Assembly (NCBI RefSeq): GCF_002160755.1
Contig: NZ_NFLE01000008.1
Location: 1 to 64,000 of the forward strand
DNA from: Lachnoclostridium sp. An14
GTDB taxonomy: Bacteria > Bacillota > Clostridia > Lachnospirales > Lachnospiraceae
Length of the DNA stretch: 64,000 nucleotides
Direction: 5' to 3'
The notes beneath the pieces were generated by a model that was given only the letters and a program-made list of their open reading frames with translations, was not told the origin of the DNA and searched no databases. A program made the position numbers and the translations under genes. Positions 17,527-26,381 of this stretch are shown piece after piece (position 1 is the stretch's first letter; each line of letters starts with the position of its first letter).

Positions 17527-20500
17527 ATGACCATCACCCAATTTACATCCAATACATTTTGGAAAGGAGAGACTGCCGTGAAAGCGGCGGTCTCCGACGG
17601 CGCCCGGATTTACCGGGCGTCTCTCTATTTAAAGCGGGATCAGGTGTTTGACTACTCCTGTACCTGCGACGGAGGGCGGTCCTATAAGGGGATGTGTCCC
17701 CACTGCGCGGCCCTGTTTGACTACTATAAGGAGCGGAACCGGTCGGAGAGCCAGCGGCCGGTGTTTACCTCCCAGGAGGTGCGGGCCATGATCCGGGAGT
17801 ACACCAACCGGGAGGTGGCGGACATTATGCGGGAGGAGGAAGGGGCGGACGTGTCCCTGCGGCCGCGGCTGCTTTTGCGGGGAAACGGCCTCCAGCTGGA
17901 GTTTGACATTGGCAGGGAGCGGTTTTACGTGTTAAAGGACCTGGCGGCTTTTGCCGACGCCGTGGACGGGGGGACCTTTGTCCGCTACGGGAAAACCTTC
18001 GCCTTCCACCACAGTCTTTCCGCCTTTACCCCAAAGAGCCGACCCATGGCGGAGTTTCTCATGGACCAGATCCACGCTTACCGGGATTATTACGCCCATT
18101 TCCACCGGGGGGCGGGGACGTCCGTGCCGGGAGTCCGGGCCATCCAGCTGGACAAGGGCAGCAGAGACCGGTTTTTCCGCCTGGTGACGGGAGAGGGACT
18201 GGAGGTGGAGGATAGCCGGGGCGGCCGCAGGACCCTTTTGGTGGCGGAGGAGAATCCCCGCCTGGAGGCGCGGGCGGAGCGCAGCGGCCGGGACGGCATT
18301 TCCATCGCCCTGCCGGAGGGGCTCCTCTATTTCCGGGGAGAATCTACGGTATATGTGGGGCTGGGAGAGAAACTTTACTGCTGTGACGGGGCCTGCAGCC
18401 GGGCGCTGTCCTTTTTCCTGGACGGCATGATGAAACCGGAAGGGGCGGGACGGCTGTCCGGGCGGCCCCTTCTGGAGGTGAACGACCGGGATCTGCCTCT
18501 GTTTTACGAGCGGGTAGTGCGGGCCCTGGAGCCTTACGTCTCCTTTGATTCGGAGGAGGTGCGGCTGGAGGACTACCGGCCTCAGGAGTTAAAAGCCAGG
18601 TTTGAGTTTGACAGCCCCGGAAAAAACGAGGTGGTGCTCCATCCGGTGCTGTCCTACGGAGATTTTTCCTTTCATCCCGTGGAGGATGAGAAGGTGCCGC
18701 GGACAGTGTGCCGGGACGTGCCCGGGGAGTTTCGGGTGAGCCAGGCCATCACCAAGTATTTCCGATACCGGGAGACGGAGGGGAACGACCTGGTGATCCG
18801 GGACGACGAGGAGGCGGTTTACCGCCTGTTGACGGAGGGAATCCCGGAATTTATGGAGTTGGGGGAGGTGGCCGTGTCCGACGAGATGAAACGGATGCGG
18901 GTGGCGCCTCCGCCGGAGGTGTCCGTGGGCGTCTCCTACACAGGAAACTGGCTGGAGCTTAAGGTGGACGCGGAGGGCATGAGCCGCCAGGAGCTTTTGA
19001 AGATCCTGGACAGCTACCGGCAGAAAAAGAAGTATTACCGGCTAAAGAGCGGGGAATTTCTGGAGCTGACGGACGGAGGGCTTTTGACGGTGGCCAGGAT
19101 GATGGACGGCCTGGGGCTTTCTAAGGCTCAGATGTCGGAGGAGGTCATGCGGATCCCCGCCTACCGGGCGTTTTACTTAAATTCCCTGCTGGAAGCCAGG
19201 AGGGATATGAGCGTGTACCGGGACAAGCTGTTTAAGGCGGCGGTCCGGGGGATGAAGTCCCTGGAGGACAGCGAGTTTGAGACGCCGGAGGGCCTGCGGG
19301 GCGTGCTGCGGGAGTACCAGAAGGTGGGGTTCCAGTGGATGAAGACCCTGGACAGCTTAGGGTTCGGGGGCATTCTGGCGGACGACATGGGACTGGGAAA
19401 GACGGTGCAGGTGATCGCCCTTTTGCTGGATGAGCGGGAGAGGGCAGGAGAAGAAAAACTGCCGTCCCTCATCGTCTGTCCCGCCTCCCTGGTGTACAAC
19501 TGGGAGAGCGAGATGGAGAAATTTGCCCCCGCCCTGAAGGTACTGTTGGTGACGGGAAACGCCGCAGAGCGGCGGGAGGCGGTGAGCCGGGCGGCATCCT
19601 GCGACGTGCTGGTGACCTCCTACGACCTTCTGCGGCGGGATCTGGAGCTGTACCGGGAGCTGGAATTCCGCTATCAGATCATTGACGAGGCCCAGTATAT
19701 TAAAAACGCGGGGACGCTGAGCGCCAAGGCGGTGAAATCCATCCGCTCCCGCTCCCGGTTTGCCCTCACCGGCACTCCCATTGAGAACCGGCTGGGAGAG
19801 CTGTGGAGCATCTTTGACTATCTGATGCCAGGCTTTTTGTTCTCCTACCAGAAGTTTAAAAAAGAGTACGAGACGCCGGTGGCGAAGGACGGGGACCGGG
19901 AGGCCCTGGAGCGTCTCCACGGGCTCATCGGGCCGTTTATCCTGCGGAGACTGAAAACCCAGGTGCTAAAGGAGCTGCCGGAAAAGCTGGAGACGGTGGT
20001 CTACTCCCGGCCGGAGGGAATGCAGCGGGAGCTTTACACCGCCAGCGCCGCCCTTTTAAAGGAAAAGCTGGAATCGGGAAATCTGGAAAACGACAAGCTC
20101 CAGATCCTGGCGGAGCTCACCAGGCTGCGGCAGATCTGCTGCCATCCGTCTCTTTGCTATTCCCACTACAAGGAGGGGAGCGCCAAGCTGGAAACCTGCG
20201 TGGATCTGATCCGGGACGGGACGGCGGGAGGCCACAAGATCCTGCTGTTTTCCCAGTTTACCTCCATGCTGGCCATCATTGGGGAGAGGCTGAAAAAGGA
20301 GGGGATTTCCTTCTTTTCCCTCACCGGAGAGACGCCCAAGGAGGAGCGGATCCGGCTGGTGAACGAATTTGGACAGGATGAGACGGAGGTGTTTCTCATC
20401 TCCTTAAAGGCCGGCGGGACGGGGTTAAACCTGACGGCGGCGGACATTGTGATCCACTACGATCCCTGGTGGAATGTGGCGGCCCAGAATCAGGCCACAG

Positions 20501-20691
20501 ACCGGGCCTACCGGATCGGACAGGAGAAACGGGTGACGGTGTTTAAACTGATCATGAAGGACACGGTGGAGGAGAATATCATCCGCCTGCAGCAGATGAA
20601 ACAGAGCCTGGCGGACGGGGTCATCACCGAGGGAACGGTGGATCTTAGCTCCTTAAACAGCCGGGACGTGCTGAAACTTTTGGAGGGTTAG
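17527..20691 (+). CDS. SNF2-family DEAD/H helicase with SWIM zinc finger
   Basis: 1054 aa, ATG 17527 with GAGGAGGAAG upstream. Residues about 40-75 form a SWIM zinc finger (CTC, then MCPHC). The middle 500 residues are the variable bacterial SNF2-associated region. The ATPase core begins near residue 610: motif I DDMGLGKTVQVIALL, motif II DEAQYIKN, motif III ALTGTPIENRLGELWSIF, then helicase C with LFSQFTSML, LISLKAGGTGLNLTAAD and the motif VI QATDRAYRIGQ. The protein is expected to be a DNA translocase; bacterial members relate to RapA or to repair/transcription remodelling, and the true role here is unknown. It is followed with one base gap by a GntR regulator. Confidence 0.92.
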   Translation: MTITQFTSNTFWKGETAVKAAVSDGARIYRASLYLKRDQVFDYSCTCDGGRSYKGMCPHCAALFDYYKERNRSESQRPVFTSQEVRAMIREYTNREVADIMREEEGADVSLRPRLLLRGNGLQLEFDIGRERFYVLKDLAAFADAVDGGTFVRYGKTFAFHHSLSAFTPKSRPMAEFLMDQIHAYRDYYAHFHRGAGTSVPGVRAIQLDKGSRDRFFRLVTGEGLEVEDSRGGRRTLLVAEENPRLEARAERSGRDGISIALPEGLLYFRGESTVYVGLGEKLYCCDGACSRALSFFLDGMMKPEGAGRLSGRPLLEVNDRDLPLFYERVVRALEPYVSFDSEEVRLEDYRPQELKARFEFDSPGKNEVVLHPVLSYGDFSFHPVEDEKVPRTVCRDVPGEFRVSQAITKYFRYRETEGNDLVIRDDEEAVYRLLTEGIPEFMELGEVAVSDEMKRMRVAPPPEVSVGVSYTGNWLELKVDAEGMSRQELLKILDSYRQKKKYYRLKSGEFLELTDGGLLTVARMMDGLGLSKAQMSEEVMRIPAYRAFYLNSLLEARRDMSVYRDKLFKAAVRGMKSLEDSEFETPEGLRGVLREYQKVGFQWMKTLDSLGFGGILADDMGLGKTVQVIALLLDERERAGEEKLPSLIVCPASLVYNWESEMEKFAPALKVLLVTGNAAERREAVSRAASCDVLVTSYDLLRRDLELYRELEFRYQIIDEAQYIKNAGTLSAKAVKSIRSRSRFALTGTPIENRLGELWSIFDYLMPGFLFSYQKFKKEYETPVAKDGDREALERLHGLIGPFILRRLKTQVLKELPEKLETVVYSRPEGMQRELYTASAALLKEKLESGNLENDKLQILAELTRLRQICCHPSLCYSHYKEGSAKLETCVDLIRDGTAGGHKILLFSQFTSMLAIIGERLKKEGISFFSLTGETPKEERIRLVNEFGQDETEVFLISLKAGGTGLNLTAADIVIHYDPWWNVAAQNQATDRAYRIGQEKRVTVFKLIMKDTVEENIIRLQQMKQSLADGVITEGTVDLSSLNSRDVLKLLEG

Positions 20692-20692
20692 G

Positions 20693-21397
20693 ATGGAAAA
20701 AATGGTGCACAGATCCCTGCCGGAGCGGACGGCGGACGCGATTTCCGACCTGATTTACCGGGAAAACTACAGCTCCGGGGCCAAGCTTCCGGGGGAGACG
20801 GAGCTGGCTACCAGGCTGGAGGTGAGCCGGAACACGGTGCGGCAGGCGATCCGCATTCTCACGGAGAAACAGGTGGTGGAGGTTCGCCGGGGAGCCGGCA
20901 CTTTTGTCTCCCTGCGGCGGGGCTTGAGCGACGACGTGCTGGGGCTGTCTCTGGTGAGCGATAAGAAAAAGCTGGTTCAGGACCTTTTGGAGCTGCGCCT
21001 GCTCATCGAGCCGCGGATGGCGGCTATGGCGGCGGAGCGGGCCACGGCGGCGGAGATCGCCCGCCTGCGGGAGATGTTTGCGGAGATGAAGGCGGCCTGG
21101 GAGGCGGGGCGGAACTATTTTGAGCAGGATATGGAGTTTCACACCTACATCGCCGGGTGCAGCGGGAACCTGGTGGTTCACAATCTGCTGCCCTCCATCC
21201 AGCAGGCCATCCTTCTCCAGGAAAATGTGACGGCAAGGCGGCTGGGAGAGCGGACGGTGGAGGCCCACCGGCGGATCCTGTCAGCCATCGAGAACCGGCG
21301 GGGCTGTCAGGCCCACGACGCCATGACGGCCCACCTGATCCAGAACCGGGAGCGGATTTTGCAGCTGATGGAGGAGGATCACCCGGGGATCGGATGA
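20693..21397 (+). CDS. GntR (FadR/FCD) family transcriptional regulator
   Basis: 234 aa, ATG 20693 immediately after the helicase stop, with GGAGG in the helicase tail as ribosome site. The N-terminal winged helix holds YSSGAKLPGETELATRLEVS and RNTVRQAIRIL (recognition helix) and RRGAGTFVS; the C-terminal FCD domain has LLELRLLIEPRMAAMAA and the metal/ligand histidines FHTYIAGCSGN and AHRRILSAIE. FCD regulators respond to small organic acids. It lies upstream of a three-gene oxidoreductase operon whose promoter carries a TGGT-N8-ACCA inverted repeat over the -10 box, so it likely represses that operon. Confidence 0.92.
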   Translation: MEKMVHRSLPERTADAISDLIYRENYSSGAKLPGETELATRLEVSRNTVRQAIRILTEKQVVEVRRGAGTFVSLRRGLSDDVLGLSLVSDKKKLVQDLLELRLLIEPRMAAMAAERATAAEIARLREMFAEMKAAWEAGRNYFEQDMEFHTYIAGCSGNLVVHNLLPSIQQAILLQENVTARRLGERTVEAHRRILSAIENRRGCQAHDAMTAHLIQNRERILQLMEEDHPGIG

Positions 21398-21472
21398 GAG
21401 ACGAAAAAATAGACAAATATGTACTTTTTGACCGGCCGGAAGGGGAAAGCAGTTCCTTTTTCAGGGCCAGGG

Positions 21473-21508
21473 TTGAGAGGGGAGACAGGCTGTGGTATAA
21501 GAGGACCA
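21473..21508 (+). promoter_or_regulatory. Promoter with FadR-type operator for the GlpA-like operon
   Basis: TTGAGA (21473-21478), 17-bp spacer, TATAAG (21496-21501). TGGT (21493-21496) and ACCA (21505-21508) form an inverted repeat overlapping the -10. The spacing differs from the E. coli FadR site, so the operator role is an inference. Confidence 0.5.
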
Positions 21509-21610
21509 TAGCCTGTTTGATTTTCTGCGGAAGGGCGGATGGGATTTCTCCGGCCCGCGGGAATGGCCTTCGGAAAAAGGCGCAAAGGGGGCAGGAGAGG
21601 AGAGGTAGCG

Positions 21611-23068
21611 ATGAGAGAATACGATGTGATGGTAATTGGCGCCGGCGTGGTGGGCTGCGCGGTGGCCAGGGAGCTGTCCCGGTACCGGTTGCGGATCGGG
21701 GTGTTGGAAAAGGAGCTGGACGTGGCCTGCGGCAATTCCAGCAGGAATACGGGAATGCTGCACGCCGGGTTTACCTACAAGCCGGGCACCTTAAAGGCGG
21801 AGTGCGCCGTGGAGGGAAACCAGGAGTTTGACCAGGTGGCGAAGGAATTAAATGTGCCCTTTAAGCGGACGGGAAAGCTGGTGGTGGGCTTTACGGATCA
21901 CGACCGGGAGAACATTTTAAAGTTTAAGGCCATCGGGGAGCAGAACGGCGTGAAGGGGATGCGGATGGTGACGAAGGAGGAGATGGCGGCCATCGACCCT
22001 CACGCCGGGGGAGAGTTTGCCATGTACGTGCCAAGCTCCGGCATTTTAGACCCCATGCAGTACACCATCGCCCTGGCGGAAAACGCCGCCATGAACGGCG
22101 CCCAGTTCCTGTTTGGGCAGAAGGTGGTGGGGATGGAACGGGAGGAGGAAACCTACCGGATCCGCACGGAAAAGGAAACATTTTCCACCCGCTGGGTCAT
22201 CAACTGCGCCGGAATGTACGCCCCGGAAATCTCAGAGATGATGGGGTATCCCAACTATCCCACGAAGGGCTTTAAGGGAGAGTATTTTATCCTGGACAAA
22301 AAGGCGGGAAAATACTTAGGAATCCCGGTGTACCCGGCGCCCAACGACAACGGCGGCTTTATGACCCACGCCACCCCCACGGTGGACGGAAATGTGCTGG
22401 TGGGCCCGGACTCCTACGTGACGGAGGACCGGGAGGACTACGCTGTGACAAAGGAGCATCTGGACGGCCTGATCGCGGACGGCAGAAAGATGTTTGACCA
22501 TATGGAGCCCCAGTATTTTATCCGCAATTTCGCCGGTATCCGCTGGAAACGGTACGACCCGGAAACGGGGGCCATCCTGGACTTCCTGCTGGAGGCGGAC
22601 GACGGACACCCGCGGACGGTGAACCTGGTGGGAATTGAGTCCCCCGGCATCACCTGCGCCCTGCCTTTAGCGAGACGGGCGGTGAAAAAGCTGGTGGAAA
22701 AGGAGCAGCCGGAGGCAAATGAGGCCTTTCAACCGAACCGTCCCGGTATCCGCCGGTTCAGCGAGATGACGGAGGAAGAAAAGAAGGCGGCCATCCAGGA
22801 GGACAGAGATTACGGCGAGATCGTCTGCCGCTGCGAGACGGTGACCAGGGCGGAGATCCGCCAGGCCATCCACAATCCCTTAGGCGTTCACACGGTGACG
22901 GGCATCAAAAACAGGACGCGGGCCACCATGGGGCGCTGCCAGGGCGGCTACTGCGAGACCAGGATCACCCATATGATCGAGGAGGAGCTGGGAGTGGCGC
23001 CGGAGGACGTGCGCTACTCGAAGGAAGGCGGATATATGTTTATGGGGAAAGTGAGGGAGGAACAATGA
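21611..23068 (+). CDS. FAD-dependent glycerol-3-phosphate dehydrogenase-like oxidoreductase with BFD domain
   Basis: 485 aa from ATG 21611 with GGAGAGGTAG upstream; the longer frame from 21539 has no ribosome site. The dinucleotide-binding fold is VMVIGAGVVGCAVARELSRY (residues 6-25); RNTGMLHAGFTY and GEYFIL follow as in the DAO/GlpA family. The C-terminus (about 400-470) has a BFD-like [2Fe-2S] domain with Cys-x-Cys (VCRCETV) and GRCQGGYC. Such proteins with the two genes downstream are the clostridial form of anaerobic glycerol-3-phosphate dehydrogenase; substrates such as 2-hydroxyglutarate are also possible for DAO members. It overlaps the next gene by ATGA. No glycerol kinase or facilitator is in the window. 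Confidence 0.85.
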   Translation: MREYDVMVIGAGVVGCAVARELSRYRLRIGVLEKELDVACGNSSRNTGMLHAGFTYKPGTLKAECAVEGNQEFDQVAKELNVPFKRTGKLVVGFTDHDRENILKFKAIGEQNGVKGMRMVTKEEMAAIDPHAGGEFAMYVPSSGILDPMQYTIALAENAAMNGAQFLFGQKVVGMEREEETYRIRTEKETFSTRWVINCAGMYAPEISEMMGYPNYPTKGFKGEYFILDKKAGKYLGIPVYPAPNDNGGFMTHATPTVDGNVLVGPDSYVTEDREDYAVTKEHLDGLIADGRKMFDHMEPQYFIRNFAGIRWKRYDPETGAILDFLLEADDGHPRTVNLVGIESPGITCALPLARRAVKKLVEKEQPEANEAFQPNRPGIRRFSEMTEEEKKAAIQEDRDYGEIVCRCETVTRAEIRQAIHNPLGVHTVTGIKNRTRATMGRCQGGYCETRITHMIEEELGVAPEDVRYSKEGGYMFMGKVREEQ

Positions 23069-24315
23069 GGCAGCTTGATACAGTGATCATCGGAGGCGGC
23101 CCGGCGGGGCTTTCCGCGGCGGTGCGGCTGTGGGAGAAAGGGATCCGGAACCTGCTGATTTTAGAGCGGGAAAAGCAGCTGGGAGGAATTTTAAGGCAGT
23201 GCATCCACGACGGATTCGGCCTCACCCGCTTTGGGGAGACCTTGAGCGGGCCGGAGTACGCCCAGCGGTTTATCAGCCAGGTGGAGGAGTTTGACATCCC
23301 CTATATCACGGACACTACAGTCATCGACATTTCCGTGGAGGAGGATACGGGGAAGAAGAAGGTGGTGGCGGCCTCTAAGGACGGCCTGCTGGAATTTGAG
23401 GCGAAGACGGTGATTCTTACCATGGGATGCAGGGAGAGGACCCGCGGGGCCATCAGCATCCCCGGCGAGCGGCCCGCGGGCGTGTACACTGCCGGAGTGG
23501 CCCAGGCCTATATCAACCTCCAGAACAAGATGGTGGGCCGGGAAGTGGTGATCTTAGGCTCCGGAGACATCGGCATGATTATGGCCAGAAGGATGACCCT
23601 GGAAGGGGCCCACGTGCAGGCGGTGTTTGAGGTGCAGCCCTACGCCAGCGGCCTTCCCAGAAACATTTTGCAGTGTCTGGACGACTACGGCATCCCCTTA
23701 TACTTAAGCCATACGGTGACGGAGATCCGGGGCCGGGAGCGGCTGGAGTCGGTGGTGGTTTCCCAGGTGGACGAGAGGATGCAGCCCATCAAGGGGACGG
23801 AAAAGGAGTATCCCTGCGACACCCTGATCCTCTCTGTGGGCCTGATCCCGGAAAATGAGCTGTCCCTGGCGGCGGGAGTGGAGCTGGATCCCCGCAGCAA
23901 GGGGGCGGTGGTGGACGAACATCACCAGACCAGCGTGCCGGGGGTATTCGCGGCGGGAAATGTGCTCCAGGTGCACGACCTGGTGGACTTTGTGTCCATG
24001 GAGGCGGAGGAGCTGGCGGACTCTGTGGCGGCCTACCTGCGGGAGGACGGTCTGACTCCCTGCGGCCTTTCCGTGATGACGGACGGGAACGTGACCCACA
24101 CCATCCCTCAGCGCATCAGCGGAACGGAGGATTTTAAGCTGTCCATGCGGGTGCGCCGCCCCATGAAGGACTGCCGGATTGAACTGGTCCAGGGCGGCCA
24201 GGTGGTGGCGGAGCGCAGGATGAAGAAGGCCATCCCCGCGGAGATGATTCAGATCCCGGTGAAGGCGGCTAAGCTGAATGAAAAGGAAGATTTGGAGGTG
24301 AAGGTGGTATGTTAA
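23065..24315 (+). CDS. FAD/NAD-dependent oxidoreductase (GlpA-operon second subunit type)
   Basis: 416 aa, ATG 23065 overlapping the previous stop. FAD-binding GGGPAGLSAAVRLWEKG at residues 8-24, LRQCIHDGFGL, TMGCRERTRGAI, an NAD-binding fold VILGSGDIGMIMARRM near 175, and PGVFAAGNVLQVHDLVDFV with the C-terminal FAD loop. This is the pyridine nucleotide-disulfide oxidoreductase architecture that usually sits between the GlpA-like protein and a DUF1667 protein. It presumably transfers electrons from the first enzyme to NAD or to a carrier. The exact electron acceptor is unknown. Confidence 0.85.
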   Translation: MRQLDTVIIGGGPAGLSAAVRLWEKGIRNLLILEREKQLGGILRQCIHDGFGLTRFGETLSGPEYAQRFISQVEEFDIPYITDTTVIDISVEEDTGKKKVVAASKDGLLEFEAKTVILTMGCRERTRGAISIPGERPAGVYTAGVAQAYINLQNKMVGREVVILGSGDIGMIMARRMTLEGAHVQAVFEVQPYASGLPRNILQCLDDYGIPLYLSHTVTEIRGRERLESVVVSQVDERMQPIKGTEKEYPCDTLILSVGLIPENELSLAAGVELDPRSKGAVVDEHHQTSVPGVFAAGNVLQVHDLVDFVSMEAEELADSVAAYLREDGLTPCGLSVMTDGNVTHTIPQRISGTEDFKLSMRVRRPMKDCRIELVQGGQVVAERRMKKAIPAEMIQIPVKAAKLNEKEDLEVKVVC

Positions 24316-24674
24316 AGGAATTTACCTGTATCATGTGTCCCAGGGGCTGTGAGGTGACGGCGGAAGTGGAAGGGAAGGAAGTTCTGTCGGTGGAGGGAAA
24401 TTTCTGCCCCAAGGGCCGGGAGTACGTGCTCCAGGAACTGACCAACCCCATGAGAAACATCTCCTCCTCCGTGCTGGTGCGGGGCGGGGAGCTGCCTTTA
24501 GCCAGCGTGCGGCTAAACGGCCTCATCCCCAAGGACCGCATCTTCGACGTGATGGCAGAGATTCGGAAAACGGCAGTAGACGCCCCCACCGCCATCGGCC
24601 AGGTGGTCATTGAGAATGTGCTGGGGCTGGGGTGCGATGTGGTGGTGACGAAGATGGTGGGGAGACGGGAATGA
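24309..24674 (+). CDS. DUF1667 domain protein
   Basis: 121 aa, overlapping the upstream gene by 7 bases. CIMCPRGCEV at residues 7-16 and FCPKGREYVLQEL near 32 give four cysteines in the DUF1667 pattern, suggesting a metal or Fe-S centre. DUF1667 is routinely the third gene of this kind of operon. It probably assists electron transfer in the complex. A terminator follows 43 bases after the stop. Confidence 0.9.
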   Translation: MLKEFTCIMCPRGCEVTAEVEGKEVLSVEGNFCPKGREYVLQELTNPMRNISSSVLVRGGELPLASVRLNGLIPKDRIFDVMAEIRKTAVDAPTAIGQVVIENVLGLGCDVVVTKMVGRRE

Positions 24675-24717
24675 TGGTTTTCTCCGCCAAGCTGCGGGAT
24701 AGAACAGAGAAAGCATG

Positions 24718-24764
24718 AAAACAGGACGCTTTTTCCGGATTTAAGGGAAAGGCGTCCTGTTTTT
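24718..24764 (+). terminator. Rho-independent terminator of the oxidoreductase operon
   Basis: AAAACAGGACGC (24718-24729) / GCGTCCTGTTTT (24752-24763) stem, ending in T-rich sequence. A palindrome of this shape may serve the convergent minus-strand gene as well (minus-strand side AAAACAGG ends with TTTT only weakly). Confidence 0.8.
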
Positions 24765-24799
24765 GGCGGGTGCGCCTGGCAGCCAGAGAAAACCGCTTT

Positions 24800-25132
24800 T
24801 TATCCCGCCGCCATCTGCAGAATTGCCAGATCAAACATATATAGAGCGGCCCAGACAACTAAAAATTTGTACTGGCGGCCGTTTTTTATGGCCCGAAAAT
24901 AGAGATAGAGAGGAATGAGGATCAGCCCGGAGAGATAGACGGAAAGGGGCTGGTCCTTTGTCGCTTTTGTTTTAAAATAATCATAGGATACGAAACCTAT
25001 ATTTAAGACAAACACAATGGCGGACACCCATCTGTGATCGGTACCTGCGGTGTGCAGGAGGATAGAGACAAGCATGGGGATCGCGGCCAAAAGCCACAGG
25101 GAAACTTCGTCTTTTTTCACTTCTTTTTTCAT
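24800..25132 (-). CDS. Small integral membrane protein of unknown function
   Basis: 110 aa from the ATG at 25132; GGAG of the upstream ATGGAG (25144) serves as its ribosome site, so the longer start is rejected. Four hydrophobic segments: LWLLAAIPMLVSILLHTAG, AIVFVLNIGFVSYDYF, VYLSGLILIPLYLYFRAI and FLVVWAALYMFDLAIL, with short charged loops, so about four membrane passes. Resembles small membrane proteins of Firmicutes with no assigned function. It is on the same strand as, and 40 bases downstream of, the DeoR gene, so it may be co-transcribed with it. Confidence 0.7.
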   Translation of the reverse strand: MKKEVKKDEVSLWLLAAIPMLVSILLHTAGTDHRWVSAIVFVLNIGFVSYDYFKTKATKDQPLSVYLSGLILIPLYLYFRAIKNGRQYKFLVVWAALYMFDLAILQMAAG

Positions 25133-25172
25133 GACAATCTCCATTGCAAATTGAAATATTGAAACATCAGAT

Positions 25173-25943
25173 TTATGCGAGAATCACTTCGATTCCTTCG
25201 TCTCTTAACCGGTCGATGCTCTCTTTGTTTTCCTCAGTTTCCACAGTGATGAGGGTGTCGATCTCGTTAAAGCCGCAGAAGGGGTAGAACCCGCTGGACA
25301 GGAATTTGGAGGAGTCGATGAGGAGCACCACCTTATTGGAAACCTGGATCATTTTCTGCTTGATGTCCAGAAGGAAGGGGGTGGAAATCGTGGGGCCCAC
25401 TGTGTGAAGGATCCCGCAGGAGCCGATGAACGCGATGTCCGCGTGAATCCCGGAGAAGAATTCCGCCGTCTTTACTCCGTAAATCGTCTTACTATAGTGA
25501 TGGACCACACCCGGCGGCATGGAAACGGTGGAAAAGTTGGACAGGGATAAGGCGATGTCCAGGCCGTTGGTGATGATGCAGCTGTTGGTGAGCTCCTTGT
25601 GGGAGTTCAGTTCTTTGGCCAGCTCCAAAAGCGTGGTTCCGGAGTCTAACAGGATAGAGGAGTTGTTGTGGATCATTTGCAGGGCGCGTTTGGCGATCCT
25701 CTGCTTTTCTGACTGAAACATTCCGATCCGGTAGGTATTGTCATCGGTATCGTGATCTTCGCTTAAAAAGGCGTATCCCCGGGAGCGGACGATCTGGTGA
25801 TTCGCCTCCAGCTCCAGCAGATCCCTGCGGATGGTGGTGGGGGTTACGGAAAACATCTTTGACAGCTCGTCTACCGCTGCGGACTTTTTCTGCAGCAGAA
25901 GTTTCATAATGGCATCCTGTCTGTAATTTCCCTTGTTGGACAT
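25173..25943 (-). CDS. DeoR/GlpR family transcriptional regulator
   Basis: 256 aa, start ATG at 25943 behind AAGGAGG. N-terminal helix-turn-helix: KKSAAVDELSKMFSVTPTTI and RRDLLELEANHQIVRSRGYA. The DeoR C-terminal sugar-phosphate sensor domain follows (SILLDSGTTLLELAKELN, NGLDIALSLSNF, ADIAFIGSCGI, VVLLIDSSKFLSSGF). It is divergent from the whole BtpA-to-SIS locus and 438 bases from the first gene, so it very likely controls it, sensing a phosphosugar. Repeated CGAACA sequences in the shared gap are candidate operators. Confidence 0.92.
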   Translation of the reverse strand: MSNKGNYRQDAIMKLLLQKKSAAVDELSKMFSVTPTTIRRDLLELEANHQIVRSRGYAFLSEDHDTDDNTYRIGMFQSEKQRIAKRALQMIHNNSSILLDSGTTLLELAKELNSHKELTNSCIITNGLDIALSLSNFSTVSMPPGVVHHYSKTIYGVKTAEFFSGIHADIAFIGSCGILHTVGPTISTPFLLDIKQKMIQVSNKVVLLIDSSKFLSSGFYPFCGFNEIDTLITVETEENKESIDRLRDEGIEVILA

Positions 25944-25975
25944 GGCGTTCCTCCTTGAACAGTATTGAATTTTTC

Positions 25976-26055
25976 TGTGTTATAGGAAGTTTCATTTTAT
26001 ATGCAGGAAACTGCGCCTCCTATGACACAATAGCCTCCGGCGGAGGCTCACACTT
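25976..26055. repeat. Dispersed repeat, partial copy 2
   Basis: Hairpin arms TGTGTTATAGGA (25976-25987) and TCCTATGACACA (26018-26029) surround a core GGAAACTGCG; then GCCTCCGGCGGAGGC, matching the other copies. A further imperfect inverted repeat (26055-26072 / 26103-26117, TATATAAG..GGCTGAA) follows. No gene lies in 25944-26381. Confidence 0.7.
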
Positions 26056-26178
26056 ATATAAGACTGGCTGAAGATGCGGGAAATTGGGTTCGGGAAGTCG
26101 GATTCAGCCCTTATATACGTTTGCGGATGTGTATTGCGTTACGTTTATTATAGCATGAGTGGAAGATATAGTAAATAG

Positions 26179-26200
26179 CGAACATTTTATTTCGAACAAA
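26179..26200 (+). promoter_or_regulatory. Candidate DeoR operator, site 1 (CGAACATT/CGAACAAA)
   Basis: CGAACATT (26179-26186) and CGAACAAA (26193-26200) as direct repeats 14 bp apart, about 45 bp upstream of the putative -35. The same pair recurs at 26340. Confidence 0.45.
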
Positions 26201-26244
26201 AAAGTGTGCAAAAGTTATCATATAATGAATTGGAGTTCATACTA

Positions 26245-26274
26245 TTGACGATAATACGGGAAATATGTTATATA
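26245..26274 (+). promoter_or_regulatory. Putative sigma-A promoter of the BtpA/ABC/SIS locus
   Basis: TTGACG (26245-26250), 18-bp spacer, TATATA (26269-26274) with a TG two bases before the -10. Start of transcription would be about 100 bases before the ATG at 26382. Confidence 0.6.
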
Positions 26275-26339
26275 ATTTTATAGAAAACGACAATAATGAT
26301 CGTAAAACGAAAATTAATTGGAATAAAAATTTTGTTATA

Positions 26340-26356
26340 CGAACATTACGAACAAA
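26340..26356 (+). promoter_or_regulatory. Candidate DeoR operator, site 2
   Basis: CGAACATT (26340-26347) and CGAACAAA (26349-26356), 9 bp apart, downstream of the promoter. With site 1 this flanks the promoter, a layout fit for repression by looping. Assignment to the DeoR protein is inference. Confidence 0.45.
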
Positions 26357-26381
26357 CAAGAAAAGCGGGGAGAATGAAAAA

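Noticed and set aside
21398-21610. Short gene between the GntR regulator and the GlpA-like gene
   Set aside because: The frames there are shadows; the segment carries a good promoter and operator-like repeat instead.
26265-26381. Earlier start for the BtpA-like protein
   Set aside because: The ATG lies inside the promoter spacer region and the added 39 residues are AT-rich and unlike the family.
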